Shown here piece after piece: positions 1 to 11,416 of a DNA stretch of 64,000 nucleotides (within the stretch, counting starts at the first letter, position 1; the number at the start of each line of letters is the position of its first letter). The position numbers and the translations under genes were made by a program. This DNA is from Platanthera guangdongensis (lineage: Eukaryota > Streptophyta > Magnoliopsida > Asparagales > Orchidaceae), in the NCBI GenBank assembly GCA_039583875.1, contig CM077162.1, positions 170,023,220 through 170,087,219 of the forward strand, written 5' to 3'. The notes below the pieces were generated by a model. That model ran no database searches, had not been told where the DNA came from, and was given only the letters and a program-made list of their open reading frames with translations.

Positions 1-342
1 GCCAGTATTTCTTCGCCAGGTCGTTGGTGTTTGTCGCAAGCCGCCCGCTCTGTCCGCTAGGCATTCCTCCTTGCAGTGGTCTTCTTGTGCCTCGGCTCGC
101 CTAGCCACTGCTCGCCTAGCCGCTTCTCCATCTATCCCCAACTCCCGTTGCCGCTGCTATTACTTCCTGCGATCTCTTCCCACAAACTCGTGTAATCGCA
201 GAGCTCATCTTCCCGCATTAGTGTTTGCCAATTGCAGCCCCTTGTCGCGCTTCTTGCCGTAGCTCTCCTTGACCACTCGATCTCCAGCTCGCCAGCATCC
301 TGATATCAAGATCTGTCTCTTCCCAGCTCTGCTAGCTTCTGC
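1..342 (+). other. copia K untranslated leader
   Basis: This is a C/T-rich stretch with no credible reading frame, lying between the missing 5' LTR and the first ATG codons (343 and 361). A similar C/T-rich leader follows the PBS of element F at 49077. A 63-codon frame at 71-262 has no recognisable domain and looks incidental. Confidence 0.5.
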
Positions 343-3300
343 ATGTTTGCCTCTTCTCCAATGGCTTCTCATTCTACTCTAAACAACATTCAAACTCACA
401 TTGATGCCTTGTGCACCCAACTCCAACAACTTCAAGGGATAATCGGTCGTTCCCCGGGCTCTATTGTGTCTATTTCTGATTGCGTGATTTCCTGTCTCAC
501 CCATAGTTCATCCTCGATTAGGGATTCCGGGGCAACACACCACATTACCCTAACAAAACCTTAACACTACTTGGACTCTATGCATGCCAAGTTCATCACT
601 GTTGCTAATGAAGCCATCACTCCAGTCTCCGGATCATTCGACGTCAACCTTACTCTCTCCATCACTCTTCACTCAGTTCTTCATGTTTCAGACTCTCCTT
701 TTAATCTTCTCTCTATTAGCTGTCCCACTTAAGACCTTGATTGCTCTATAACATTCTCTTCCACCTCTTATGATGTGCAGGATCGCAAGACGCAAAATAT
801 ATTTGGTAAATGGCGACTGTCGAATGAGCTCTACATCCTGGATCCCTCTACCCCCACAATTCTCTCCTCTATTAGCTCCGTCGAGTGACATCAGTGTCTT
901 GGGCATGCTTCTCTACGCATCCTCCGGAAAGCCCTCCAAGATTTTCCCTTCATTGACTTCACATGTGAGTCTTGTATCTACGGAAAACAACATCACTCTT
1001 CCTTTTCACCTCAGTGTACTAAAAGCGTCGCTCTCTTTGCTCTATTTCATTCAAATATTTGGGGACCCTACAAAACAACAAGTGTTTCTGACTACTGTTA
1101 CTTCATTACTTTTATAAATGATTACTCTTGAATGACATGGTTGTATTTCTTTCATGATCGCTTTGAACTAACTCGTGTATTTTATGTCTTTATTATTGAG
1201 ACTCGCAATTAGTTCTCTACTACTATTAAAACTCTCCGAACTGACAATGCTCGTGAATACACAAGTCATGCATTTATAGACTTATGTACTGAGTTTTCGA
1301 CCATCCATCAAACATCGTGCGCGTATAACCCAATCAAAATGGTGTTACAAAACGTAAAAATCGACACATTCATGTGGTCACACATTCTCTTATGTTTCAA
1401 ATGCATGTTCCCAAACTTTATGAGAATTTCGCGATTTCTACAGCTTATTATACTATTAACCACATGCCCTCCTCCGTTCTCAATTTTGCGGCTCTCATTA
1501 ACCTTCGTTTACCCTTTACACCTCCCTTTTTAGGTGCGCCTCGTGTCTTCAGCTGTATTTGCTACGTTCATAATCTTGGCCCGCCCACTGACATTCTTGT
1601 TCCACGTGCCACAAAATATTTGTTCGTTGGGTACTCTCGCACTCAAAATGACTATGTCTGTTTCTCTCCCACTGATCGCAGGGATTTACATCAGCTGATG
1701 CCACCTTTCTCGAAGACCAACCATTTCATTCTCAACTTTGTGACTCTCCACTTCCACCTCTTCTTCCGCGACCCGCTTTCCCTATTACTTCTAACCTTCT
1801 ACCTCTCCTAAACCACCTCTAATTTGTGTGTATATTTGTTGTACTCCTTCGTCAGCTGCTCTATGAGAGCTTCCCTCTACTGATGTTATTTTGTGGCCTG
1901 CAGATCCGACGATCGTCTCTACTGCTCACCCGATGACAAATTATGTCTCCTGTCTCTCTCCGGTACTCAGGAAATTTGCAATAACTTTATCTTCTATTTC
2001 CATCCCTAACTCTGTGCAGGAGGCTCTCTAACATCCACGGCGGCCGGCTGTCATGGACGAGGAAACACATGCTCTTTGGGCAAACCAAACTTGAGATTTT
2101 GTCCCTCTTTCTACTGGACAGACCTGTATGGGTTGTAAGTGAGTATTTGCCATCAAATATGGTTCAGATGTGACGATTCAACGCCTCAAGGCTCGCCTTG
2201 TAGATCGTAGTTTTACTCAAGAACAAGGTTTGAATTATGATGAGACCTTCTCTCCGGTCACCAAACTAAATACTGTTCGTGTTTTGATCTCCCTCGATGT
2301 TCATCGTCATTGTCCATTGCATCAATTGAATATAAAAAAAGCCTTTTTCAAAGGCGATTTGCAAGAAACTATCTACATACACCAACCTCCCTGGTTTGAG
2401 ACCACATGAGAGTCTCGTGTCTATCATCTCAAGAAATTTATTTATGTTCTCAAACAGTCTCCTCGCGCATCGTTTGACAAGTTTTGTAAGGTTGTCCGCG
2501 ATATTTGATTCACTCGAAGCTCAGCTGACTTCTCTCTCTTTACTCGTTATCGATCGACTGACACAATGATTCTCTTAGTTTATGTCAATGATATTCTGAT
2601 CACTGGTGATGACTCCAAAGGAATATAAATGATCAAACATCATTTAAACTCGGTCTTTCAAAATAAAGATCTAAGAAATCTCTGGTACTTCCATGATTTT
2701 GAGGTAACGAGACATCCTGATCGTCTTGTCCTATCTCAACAAAAGTACCGTCTTGATCTACTTCATGATGCTAGCTATTTTGGTTGCAAGCTCTTTGACA
2801 CTCCCATGGATGTCAACCATTGCTACGTGCTTATGAATCTGACTTTGATCTACTGCTTCAGACCCAGAGTAGTATCGTCGTCTTGTAGGAAGGTTGATTT
2901 ATCTCACTGTTACAAGACCTGATATTTCCTTTGTTGTTGGAGTTGTCAGTCAATTTATGCATGCTCCACGGATCTCTTATCTTCAGGCCGTCGAGCGTAT
3001 CCTCAGATATTTGAAGACTGCTCCTGGACATGGACTTGAATATAAGTCGTCTTCTTCTCCATCTTTGGTTTCCTACTCTGATGCAGACTATGCTGCTTTC
3101 TTGATGATCGGCGCTGCACGAGTGATTTCTGTATTTACTTCGTAGGACATCATATTACCTAGTGCAACAAGAAATAATCTGTTGTTGCTCGCTCATCTGC
3201 TGAAGCTGAGTATCGTTCAATGAGCTGTTGTGTCTGAGATTACCTAGCTAGAAAGTCTTTTAGGGGATTTGAGAGTTAAAATGTCTTCATCATCCACTCT

Positions 3301-3548
3301 GTTTTGTGACAATCAAGCTGCTATACATTTTAACAATAGTCTTATATTGCATGAACGAATCAAACATATTGAGGTTGATTGTCACTTCATTCGGGAGAAA
3401 GTTCAATTGAAGAAGTTGGAATTAAAACGTGTTCTGGTTGCTGGGCAAGTTACGGACATTCTAAACAAGGCTATACCAAGATCATTATACTATCAGTTTT
3501 TGTCCAAGTTGTGTGCTTACGATATGTATGCTCCAGCTTTCTGGGGAG
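343..3548 (+). pseudogene. copia K polyprotein remnant, gag missing
   Basis: The frame from ATG 343 goes straight into the linker that normally follows the gag zinc knuckle (compare HIDALCTQLQQL here with DLEAVCLQLQQL in D). It then reaches the protease motif DSGATHHIT near 520-550, so about 250 residues of gag including the CCHC knuckle are absent. Further domains: GAG-pre-integrase about 890-1010; integrase core about 1030-1340; integrase C-terminal part with VGYSRTQ about 1620-1660; reverse transcriptase about 2040-2890; RNase H about 2890-3540. The RT box reads YVND near 2581-2592 instead of YVDD, losing one catalytic Asp. Many stops and frameshifts (for example TAA at 562-564) show it is dead. 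Confidence 0.88.
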
Positions 3549-3730
3549 TGTTGAAGGAAATATGTAAAATCCCAATATAAGACTCATCTTGTTCATTTAG
3601 TTTAGCTCCACATCTTAGGATGAACATTCCCCTCCACTCTATCTTCTTATAAATGCAAGTATGTAGACAACAAGAAATTGAGAAATTAATAAAAATATCT
3701 TTTATTTCTTCTTTTTGTGCTTTTTCTGCA
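3549..3730 (+). repeat. 3' LTR of copia K (182 bp)
   Basis: It starts TGTTGAAGG directly after a polypurine tract (CTGGGGAG, 3541-3548) and ends CTGCA. It contains a TATAAAT box near 3650. The size matches the 168-180 bp LTRs of related element D. The right end is set by the TG...CA rule and LTR size; there is no partner copy to confirm it. Confidence 0.65.
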
Positions 3731-3989
3731 GAATGGAATTACTCTTTTGAAACATTTCTTTCCATTTCCCCTCTACATTTTTCCTCTGTGTATGCATACA
3801 TTCATTAAGATGACACCATTATGGCCAAAATTAACCCAAAACTAATTGAAAGAGCCGAACATAACTAGGAGAGGAACCCACAAACATCTAATTCAATTTC
3901 GAATGAGGAGAACAAAAATGCTAACAATGGAGATAACAAGAATAAGAAGAAATCCATTGTTATGTCTTCAAAATTCCATTATAGAATAA
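3731..3989. other. unassigned spacer between K and J
   Basis: AT-rich sequence with no recognisable coding or repeat structure. It may be host flank or the remains of the lost J 3' end. Confidence 0.4.
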
Positions 3990-6252
3990 GAAGAGGCTGC
4001 AACTTGCCTCCAGACCTCTGTTACTCCGCCTTAATCAACTTGCAAGTCTCGCACTTCCGTACATAATCTGAGACATCACCCTTAAACCCTGGCCAGCAAC
4101 TGATTTCTTGAGATTTACATACATCTTTGTGTTGCCCGGATGTATGTAATACTTAGAGTTGAGCCTCAAGGGAAATATTCTTACGAAGGTGATTAAGATC
4201 AGGAATGCACAATATGACCATATGCAACAACAACCCGTCACGGATCATGAAGTCATCTCTCTGGCCTGTATAAGCCAAATCCAAAATCTCTGTCATCTTT
4301 GGATCTAAGGGCAAGCCATCATGGATCCTCTCCTTGATGTTGCACTTTATCTCAATCCAACCCAAACTGACAGGACCAGGACTAGTGCGCGACACCACAC
4401 CGATTTCTAGCCTTTCCAAGGCTCACACCAATTCTTACTTTTGGGCGATGAGCGAAAAAATGGACCTCCTTCTACTGAGAGCATCCGCTACTACATTAGC
4501 TTTTCCTGAAGGGTACTGAATAGCCACATCATAGTCTGCCAAAAAGTCCAGCCACCTACACTGCCTCATGTTGAGCTCCTGCTGATCAAAAATGTACTTG
4601 AGTCTCTTGTGATCTGTGAAGACCTCATACCGTACACCATAAAGGTAGTATCTTCATATCTTCAATGCGTGAATGATAGCTGATAGCTCCAAGTTGTGCA
4701 CATGATAATTCCTCACATGATTTTTCAGTTGCCTGGACGCAAAAGCTATATCCTTCGCATCCTGCATGAGAACACATCTCAGACCCTATCCTGAAGCATC
4801 ACTATAAATCTGAAAGTCATCCACTCCTGAAGGTAAACAAAGTACTGGTGTTTCTGACAACCCGGTCTTCAATTCCTCAAATGCAGACTCGCACTCCATG
4901 GTCCAATTAAATGTTTTTCCCTTCCAGGTAACCGAAGTAAATGGAAGGGCTATCTTACAAAAATCCTTAATAAATCTCCTGTAGTAGCCTAGCAAACCCA
5001 GAAAACTACGGACCTCCGCAACTGTCTTCGACCTTGGCCAATCTTTGATTGCCTCAATTTTCTTTGGGTGACTGCAAGTCCATATCTACTAACTACGTGA
5101 CCAAAGAATGCCACCCCGAGATCCAGAACTCACACTTAGAAAATTTTACTTATAACTGATTATGCCTAAGAGTGCTCAAAACTGTCCTGAGGTATGCGAC
5201 ATGCTCCTCCTTGCTTCTAGAATAGTCTAGGATATCGCGAATAAAAACAAAATGAATCGGTCCAAGAACTCTCTGAACACCCTATTCATTAGGTCCATAA
5301 ATGCAGATGGGGCATTGGTAAAACCAAACAACATGACCACAAACTCGAAGTACCCATATTTAGTATTGAATGCTGTCTTCTGAATGTACTCATCTCAAAT
5401 ACTCAACCGATGATATCCCGACCTCAGATCTAACTTGGAATATGTGCAAGACCGTTCTAGTTGATCAAACAAGTCATCTATCCTCGGAAAATGATACTTG
5501 TTCTTAATAGTAAGTTTATTCAACTCGCGCTAGTCAATACACAATCTCAAACTGCCATCCTTTTTCTTCATAAAAAGGATTGTAGCTCTCCACGACGACG
5601 TACTCGGTCTGATGAATCCCAAATCAAGCAACTCTTGCAACTGGATCTTTAATTCAGTCATATCTCTGGGTGCCATGTAGTAAAGAGCCTTGGCCACTGG
5701 TGCTGATGAAGGAGTAAGATCAATCTGGAAATCAATCTTTCTGGAGGGAGGGGAACCATGTAGCTCCTCAGGAAAGGCATCAGGAAACCCACAGACCACT
5801 AGTACCTCCTGCAAAATGGATTTGGCTTCTGCATTCACCAATACTAAGAAGGCGGTACAACCTTTACTGACATGACTCATAGCTTTTACTAAAGAAATGA
5901 TCGACTTGGAAACTCCTTTCAAGTCTCAAAAGGTAATGAGAGACTGACCAGGTTATTCTATCTGAATCTCCTTCTGCAATCTATCTTGACATTCACGTCA
6001 GTCAGCCAATCCATACCCAAAATCAGATTAAATTCAACAATAGGTAAAAAGGACGCCTCGACTATGAGTTCTGTTACTCTAAATAATACTGGCGTCCTAC
6101 AATTACAGCTGGTCTACATCACTAAACCGTTAGACATCATGACATCAAATGGAGTCGGGTTGGTAGAGATTTCTAGGCCAAGCTTACACACAAAAGTTTC
6201 CGCTATGAATGAGTGTGATGCACCCGTATTAAAGAGAACCTTAGACAGTATA
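3990..6252 (-). pseudogene. gypsy J protease-RT-RNase H-integrase remnant
   Basis: In coding (minus) order: aspartic protease with NTGASHSFIA about 6210-6180, continuing to about 5986; reverse transcriptase about 5922-5030, with the [14 protein letters not shown] block near 5530-5570; RNase H with YYRRFIKDF and IYSDASG at 4995-4786, continuing to about 4540; a linker about 4419-4153; and the integrase HHCC region with KCETCKL-like residues near 4060-4030. The RT catalytic box reads FIRD near 5240-5250 where A and H read FIDD, so the first Asp is lost. There are several frameshifts and stops. The 3' break falls just after the integrase zinc region. Confidence 0.85.
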
Positions 6253-6353
6253 CTATGAACAATAAGGATGCATAAGTGCAAACTTGTATTATTTTAGTTA
6301 AGTGTTACTATGAGAAGGAAAGACAAACATTTTAAAAAATTAAAGTTCCAAAC
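6253..6353 (-). other. intron-like interval 3 of J (before protease)
   Basis: On the minus strand the exon reads GATGTGGTGACAG, then GTTTGG, and 101 bp later CATAG is followed by protease sequence (ILSKVLFNTG). Elements A (30160-30239), B (50073-50165) and H (19886-19960) are interrupted at the same codon. The downstream frame is off by one base in J, probably a later indel. Confidence 0.7.
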
Positions 6354-6507
6354 CTGTCACCACATCCTCCTGATCTTTGGCCTCCTATTGACCAAGATCA
6401 TACGCTCTTGGCTGAACCAAACCACGTTTCGGAGTTGGCTTTGTGTCAGAGACCATCAATGTCTTTCCTTTATTGATCCCACACGATTCGCCGTGCTCGA
6501 ACCTCGA

Positions 6508-6601
6508 GTGAAAATCATATTATGATATAGGTGCTAAACTTACGAAGAAAGGTCTTAGCTGGTAGAAAAACACCATGTTAAATGTTAAATTACCCGGTTA
6601 C
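6508..6601 (-). other. intron-like interval 2 of J
   Basis: It lies after the zinc knuckle and before the SRFEHG exon, the same place as 29933-30005 in A and 49838-49917 in B. The donor GTAACC is kept; the acceptor now reads CAC rather than CAG/TAG, so this copy could not be spliced normally. Confidence 0.6.
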
Positions 6602-7139
6602 CCGCAGATTCTGATCAATTCCACGCAACATGTCTTGCTCTCTGACACTTGTAACAGACACTTGATGCAACCAAGCATTTCCCAAAATGAAGACGATTGT
6701 ATTTGGGGAAAATGGCGTAGTCTTTAGGCTTGCCCCCGGACTGATTGCCCTGCTTAAACTCCTTTCGCTTTTTTACTCCAGCGGTTCCTTGTCTGATTCT
6801 TGTCCTACTAAAACTGTGGCCCACCATGAGCCGTTTGGGGCAGAAATATCGTGTCTTTGAACTTGCTGCTGGTCGGCCTCTAATATCCTTGTCGTATCAA
6901 CCATACTTTGGTAATCGACATTGACCATGGTCATCAACGACTGTCTTAAAGAGTCTCGCAGACCATCAGCAAAACGATTACACTTCTAGGCTGAGTTCTC
7001 GCTCTTACTCGGTAACAGTCTTGTCTCCTTTGAAGTGCCCGAGATACTTCTCTTGGAGATCTCGATGTGCTGAATGGGCACAAACCAGTTCGCGAGTGCC
7101 ATAGAGAAGTCGCCCCACTAAACATATCTGCTCTACGAC

Positions 7140-7222
7140 CTGACAAGGATAAATTTTACATTACGCCACACTAAATAGATAGTAATTTCTAATTGAAGTG
7201 AGAATTAAACTTGATGTCTTAC
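7140..7222 (-). other. intron-like interval 1 of J (83 bp)
   Basis: On the minus strand CCTGCAG is followed by GTAAGACATC, and 83 bp later TTGTCAG is followed by GTCGTAGAGC. Removing it joins ...KYLADDPA to GRRADMF in one frame (phase 1), exactly where A has 29263-29341. The donor is a textbook plant donor (AG/GTAAG). Confidence 0.75.
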
Positions 7223-7862
7223 CTGCAGGATCATCTGCTAGATACTTGGTCCACCAAATTTTTGCCTCATCCCAAAGGAGGAAAGTTGTCGGTGGAATCG
7301 TTTTATTCAGGACACTCCATAACATTCAACAAATCTCTAGTGTTTGTTATCCAATCATCTGTCTCCATCAGGGTTCCATTTCTGCTGTAATTGGAAGGGT
7401 GGAGGACTCTAAAATCCCTTAATTAACAAACCATCCCGACCTCCACGGCTACAGGTGCAGGGACTGGTGCTGAGACTTGAGCTGAGATCCCTGCAGGTTG
7501 TCGTTTCTGGAACTCCAACAAAGCTATAGCAATTGCCTTGGCAATCTGCGTTGCCAAATCAGCCGGTTCTGATACTGCTGGTGTGGGTGGTGCAGGTGGC
7601 GCATTAGCATCACTTATGGCGATTTCAGCAGCAAGGTTCTGATGTGAAGGTTCCCCCGCTTCACTAGCTCGAGTTTCGTAAAGAACATAAAAAAGGAATT
7701 ATTACTACAAATAACATATTTGAAAAATTTATTATTGAAAGTATTTTCATACACCCGTGAAATTAAGAGTTAGACAAACTTGACGACTCTACTGACGAAG
7801 GTTTGATTCTGTTAGATTTCTACGGCTCTGTGAATTTTCTGGGTCCAGGGGTTCTAAACCTG

Positions 7863-7874
7863 ACTTTGATAGCA
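7863..7874 (-). promoter_or_regulatory. primer binding site of J (degenerate)
   Basis: On the minus strand, two bases after the LTR end, the sequence reads TGCTATCAAAGTC. This is a mutated form of the initiator-Met PBS TGGTATCAAAGC of element A. Confidence 0.6.
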
Positions 7875-7876
7875 AT

Positions 7877-8097
7877 TGAAACACCCCAACCTAGTTCAAC
7901 AGCAAATCAGCAGTTTAGCAGGGTCCGCGATAAGAAACAAACTAAGTAACGGTATAAAAATTGATTTAAAACAGCCATAAATAAATATGTTAAAAAATAG
8001 ATTATTACATTCACAAGTCGTCGGCTTGACTAAATTTACATGCGATCAAACCCTAAAATTTTAGAAGGATCGCGATGTTAAAATTTAGGGTGTTACA
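7877..8097 (-). repeat. 5' LTR of gypsy J (221 bp)
   Basis: On the minus strand it begins TGTAACACCC and ends GGGGTGTTTCA next to the PBS. The last ~60 bases resemble the end of the A LTR (CGCTGACCC... / GGGGTGTTACA). It is ten times shorter than the 2.2-kb A LTR, so it is either internally deleted or from a short-LTR subfamily. Confidence 0.7.
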
Positions 8098-8861
8098 AAT
8101 TCAATTTAAACCCCTTTGTTTGCTTTTTTTAAAGTATTGTTTCAAAAGCTTCAGCTCAAAGGAAACCCTGGGAAGGGCAAACCTCTGCCCAAAAGAGTCT
8201 ACAAGCAAGCCAAAAAGTTTGTATAATATGATAGCAAGGAAGAAAGGTGAAAATAGAAGATGAAAGGCTGAAAGCCTCAGGCCTAGAAACAAGAGTTTGA
8301 AGGCGGGTCAGACATAGGAAGTAATTGAGAAAGAATTAGCTGCAAAGAAAGCCAAAGTGGTTGAAGATGAAAAGATTGAGGAAGAAAAGAGGAAGGCAGA
8401 AGCTTTAAAGCTTACTGCAATTACTCCTAGGCATGGTGTACCTCTCTCTGCAGGACTCTTCTCCACTATGGCCACCTCTAGCTTCAATATAGATACCTGA
8501 AGAAACACGAGGCTTCCCCTATTCCTCGATTTTATGTAAGGGGCTTTAGATCCAAGGCATCTGCCATCACTCTTGCCCCCTCCTCAAGTCCACAGAGACC
8601 ATTGAAGCTCCCCAAATCCCCACTGAGGTAATTGATGCCTCCTAGCAGATCTTCAACCTACTCAATACTATTCAAATGAGCCATTCTCTGAAGAAGAAGA
8701 GGTGTTTAAGGAACTTATTAAGCGAGTCAAAACTAGGAATCCCTCTCTACCTAATCCCTTCCGAAGGCTAGCCATTCTATGATTTATTGTGCTCTTTCTA
8801 TTAATGGACTACATTTCTCCCTAATCTTTATTGTCATTAAATATGAGGAGATTGTTGGGGA
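8098..8861 (+). other. Sirevirus-like 3' internal tail
   Basis: The stretch ends with ATGAGGAGAT directly before TGTTGGGG, the arrangement of PPT and LTR start seen at the 3' end of Sirevirus-type copia elements. Inside is a Lys/Glu-rich broken frame (about 8310-8420) and a Pro/Ser-rich piece (about 8560-8640). No conserved domain is identifiable, so the assignment rests on the junction and on the Sirevirus-like element I next to it. Confidence 0.4.
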
Positions 8862-9345
8862 AAATATTCTATGTTTTAATGTAATAAAAATAAGAAAGTT
8901 AAGTGTCAATATTTTAGAGATCCTCAAAATGTTAGGCGAGGAGTTGTGGAAACATTAACTTAGTAATCCTTACAGACATGCAAATCTAAGAAGAAAATCT
9001 CTCCAAGAAGGCTTTCTGTCTGCGATCGTGATCGACAAATGTTGATCAGTGACCAAGTGGCTCAATGGTCGGTGATCGTAAAGATTCCTCAACAATCAGT
9101 GATCGTTGACCGCCGCCCTGTAATTAACAACCATCTCTCCCAACTCCAGAAGATCTAAAGAAGGTTTCTCAATGATCAACCATTTGTGGATCGACGACCT
9201 CCTGTATCGTTCATCGATCGTCGACCGATGATCCCAGATCAACTTAAAGGAAGATCAATGTTCATTGACCGCCAAATTCCTCGTGGAAAAGGTTCCGTCA
9301 ACGATCATTGAGCCATTCCATCAACGATTGCCGACCGAACATATC
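8862..9345 (+). repeat. Sirevirus-like LTR with GATCG-rich core
   Basis: It starts TGTTGGGGAAAATATTC after the purine-rich ATGAGGAGAT. From about 9020 to 9345 it holds many variants of GATCG, TCGACCG and GATCGTTGACCG in both orientations, a texture repeated at 39055-39330. The right end is uncertain; it could extend to about 9400 or beyond. Confidence 0.45.
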
Positions 9346-9658
9346 TAAAGTTATGCCAGATTCAAAAAGAGCCCTTGTTACCCCAAAATAGATGGCGCTA
9401 GTCTTGTCTACCACCCATTCTGCTACTATCCTATTGGAATTTGGACAGAAGGAAATCATAAGAAATGTAAAGCTCCTTTATTTCATTGGATTCCCTAACT
9501 TCAACAGCCAGGAAGCCGATCAAATAGAAGTGCAAGCAAACGAAAGTCGAGATACGACAGAACCCCTTCTTCGACTTCTCTATATACTAATCTACAGCTT
9601 TCAAGATTCAGATAGTCTCTCATATGGGTGTTATTTCTTTGAAACAAGTATGTAAACT
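9346..9658. other. unassigned, between LTR and integrase of I
   Basis: There is an open frame at 9392-9655 (87 codons) with no recognisable domain. The gag, protease and first part of integrase expected for element I are absent here, so this is probably LTR/leader remnant next to a deletion. Confidence 0.35.
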
Positions 9659-10164
9659 ATGGAATTCTCACTAACTTCCTCGAGCAAATTCAAAATGAGA
9701 TGACTACTTCAGTTGCGATGATTAGAAGTGATCATGAGACTGAATTTGAGTCTCGTAGGATAAGAGAATTATGTGAATCAATATGTATCAAACAATGATA
9801 CTCATATCTTAGAACTCCACAATAAAATGGAGTTACTAAGAGAAAGATCAAAACACTTATTAAGGCACACATAACATTACTTGGTGAAGCCAAGATATCT
9901 ATATATTTTTGAGTTGAAGCAGTAAATACATGTCATGTGTTAAACATGTCTCCCATGAACAAATTACATTAAAAGACTATAAAATACTAAAACGAAAGAC
10001 ACCAAACATTGCACACAGATGCATTTATTTCATTTTGAATAATAGTACATCACATCTATCTAAGTTTGAAGCCAATGTTGATGAAAGAATATTTCTTGAT
10101 TATTCCTCTGCTAACAAGATATACAAGTGTCACAATAAAAGAAATCTGTGTAGAAGAGTCAATT
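9659..10164 (+). pseudogene. copia I integrase core remnant
   Basis: Visible in order are IRSDHETEFESRRI (the DxE-type core with its first Asp and Glu region), YLRTPQ-NGV with a stop in the middle, KIKTLIKAHITLLGEA, the WVEAVNTCHVLNM equivalent carrying a TGA, and VDERIFLDYSSANKIYKCHNKRNL near 10075-10155. These match the integrase catalytic core and the following GYS.TSK.Y.V.N block of copia. The frame is broken by at least four stops. It ends at the G insertion point and the next codons are at 36868. Confidence 0.82.
10160..10164. repeat. target-site duplication of G, left copy (CAATT)
   Basis: CAATT precedes the left LTR and CAATC follows the right LTR at 36863-36867. Four of five bases match, consistent with one later substitution. 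Joining the flanks restores the copia I reading (RRVN followed by VTYDESN). Confidence 0.75.
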
Positions 10165-11416
10165 TGATGCAGTGGTAAGGCCGATACGGGGTGGACTCTC
10201 TAAATGCACACCTATATGCGATGACGTGAAATGCTAGTGCAAGAGTGCTCCACTTAAGATTGCAACATGTAATTAATTGCCATAATAAAACGACAGAGGC
10301 ACGTGCGATTGCAAATAAAAAACATAAGGAAAACGAGTATTAATTTTAATTTGACTGAGACGTAATTTTTTCAAACACAAGCAGAATAGGTCCCACAAAT
10401 TTTACGACGAACGAACTAATATTATAATAAGGTGAACACCCACTACACAATATAGGTGCCAAAATAAACAATAATAAAAGACAAGACTTTATACCACAAT
10501 TCACACACATAGGCGGCGACAAGGCGGTTGTTGGCGAGCATCCGAGGCTGTAGTAAGCGGCAAGGAAAATGGAGATGTGGATTAGACTTTTTTGGGGTGA
10601 GGATACTTAACGGTGACTGGAAGAGGGAGGAAGGGGGCTGTCGGCTTGGAGGTTGCCGGCTGGACGAGAATCAATAGTGAAGGAGAAAGCGGAGGAGATA
10701 GTGTTGATGGGGGGGGGGGGTAGTTTGGGGCTCTGTTATGAAGGAGGAAGGGAAGGCGTGATGCTGTTGGCGTCAGGCGGAGGAGAAAGGTGTTTAGTTA
10801 GGGGTTCAGTGTCAACTGAGGAGAGCGGAAGGAGGGGAGATGAGGAAGAAGGAGAGGGGACTGCTGCAGGGGTGGCGATCTGGACTGGGAGGAAGAAAGG
10901 GGCGGACGGGGTGGTATTTCGTGAAAGTAGGAGGCGGGTTTGGTGTTTATCGTGCTCGGTGGTGATGCACGGGAAAGGATGAGGAAGAGGGAGGCGGAAG
11001 AGACAGAGGAGTTGGAAGGGTTTACCGGAGAGGGAGGCGGAGGAGGTGTCGTCGGCATCTCACAGGAAGGGTGAGAGTCGAGGGGATGGCGTCGCACCAC
11101 CCGTGACCGGAGGTTTCGGGAATTTGCTCCAAAACGCTCGATCATCTCCTGAACCGCCCGCCGCCTCTATATATAAACTTAATCTCAAAACTGCCTGTTG
11201 TAACTGCAAGCCTAATCTGAAAATAAACCTCTCGATCGGATGGCTAATACTGTTTTGGTCCGATCGGGGCTAAATACACCTCACAATTAAACACAAAAAC
11301 CTGAAAGTGACTAGAAACGATCATCCGGACGCGACCACGGGCTCCGTTCACCCGTTCGAGCAGCAGATCACTGCCTCCTGCGGGAATATATGCACGTTGG
11401 TCGTGGCACGCCATCA
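10165..11416 (-). repeat. 3' LTR of gypsy G (1252 bp)
   Basis: It aligns end to end with the right LTR. It begins (plus strand) TGATGCAGTGG and ends CGCCATCA next to the PPT. It carries a G-run near 10708 and purine-rich sequence about 10600-11080, which creates long but meaningless open frames on both strands. A CTATATATAA TATA box lies near 11166. Its uninterrupted ACCCG at 11098-11102 is the intact version of the site where A inserted in the other LTR. Confidence 0.93.

Larger units (their letters stand above)
1..3730 (+). mobile_element. Ty1/copia retrotransposon K, 5' end outside window
   Basis: Domain order on the plus strand is protease, GAG-pre-integrase, integrase, reverse transcriptase, RNase H, then a short 3' LTR, which is the copia order. 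The 5' LTR must lie left of base 1. The element belongs with D (41745-47073) and C: the stretch before protease, the DSGATHHIT protease signature, the VGYSRTQ motif and the C-terminal residues ending near LYAPA are shared. It is heavily decayed, with stops and frameshifts in every domain. No target-site duplication can be tested. Confidence 0.9.
6354..7690 (-). pseudogene. gypsy J gag remnant with intron-like gaps
   Basis: The gag domain begins near 7690 (ATGTTCTTTACG, matching ATGTTCTATCAG of A) and includes a low-complexity Pro/Ala segment, the AKIWWTKYLADDPAG block before interval 1 and GRRADMF after it. Near 6615-6660 is a decayed zinc knuckle CYKCQRARHVAWN that has lost its last Cys. Two GT...AG-like intervals interrupt it (7140-7222 and 6508-6601). 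Stops and frame changes throughout make it a pseudogene. Gag would form the virus-like particle and bind the element RNA. Confidence 0.8.
3990..8097 (-). mobile_element. Ty3/gypsy Tekay-like element J, 3'-truncated
   Basis: Read on the minus strand the order is LTR, PBS-like site, gag with introns, protease, RT, RNase H, integrase. The element stops near 3990 inside the integrase zinc-binding region, so the rest of integrase, the chromodomain and the 3' LTR are missing. Its RNase H ([15 protein letters not shown]) and gag intron positions match A (26393-36545) and B (49794-53505), so it is the same lineage. It is an old, non-functional copy. Confidence 0.88.

Noticed and set aside
10653..11145. 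Long open frames on both strands (also 25900-26389)
   Set aside because: They lie in the purine-rich LTR of G, occur on both strands at once and are low in complexity. They have no domain and are explained by composition.
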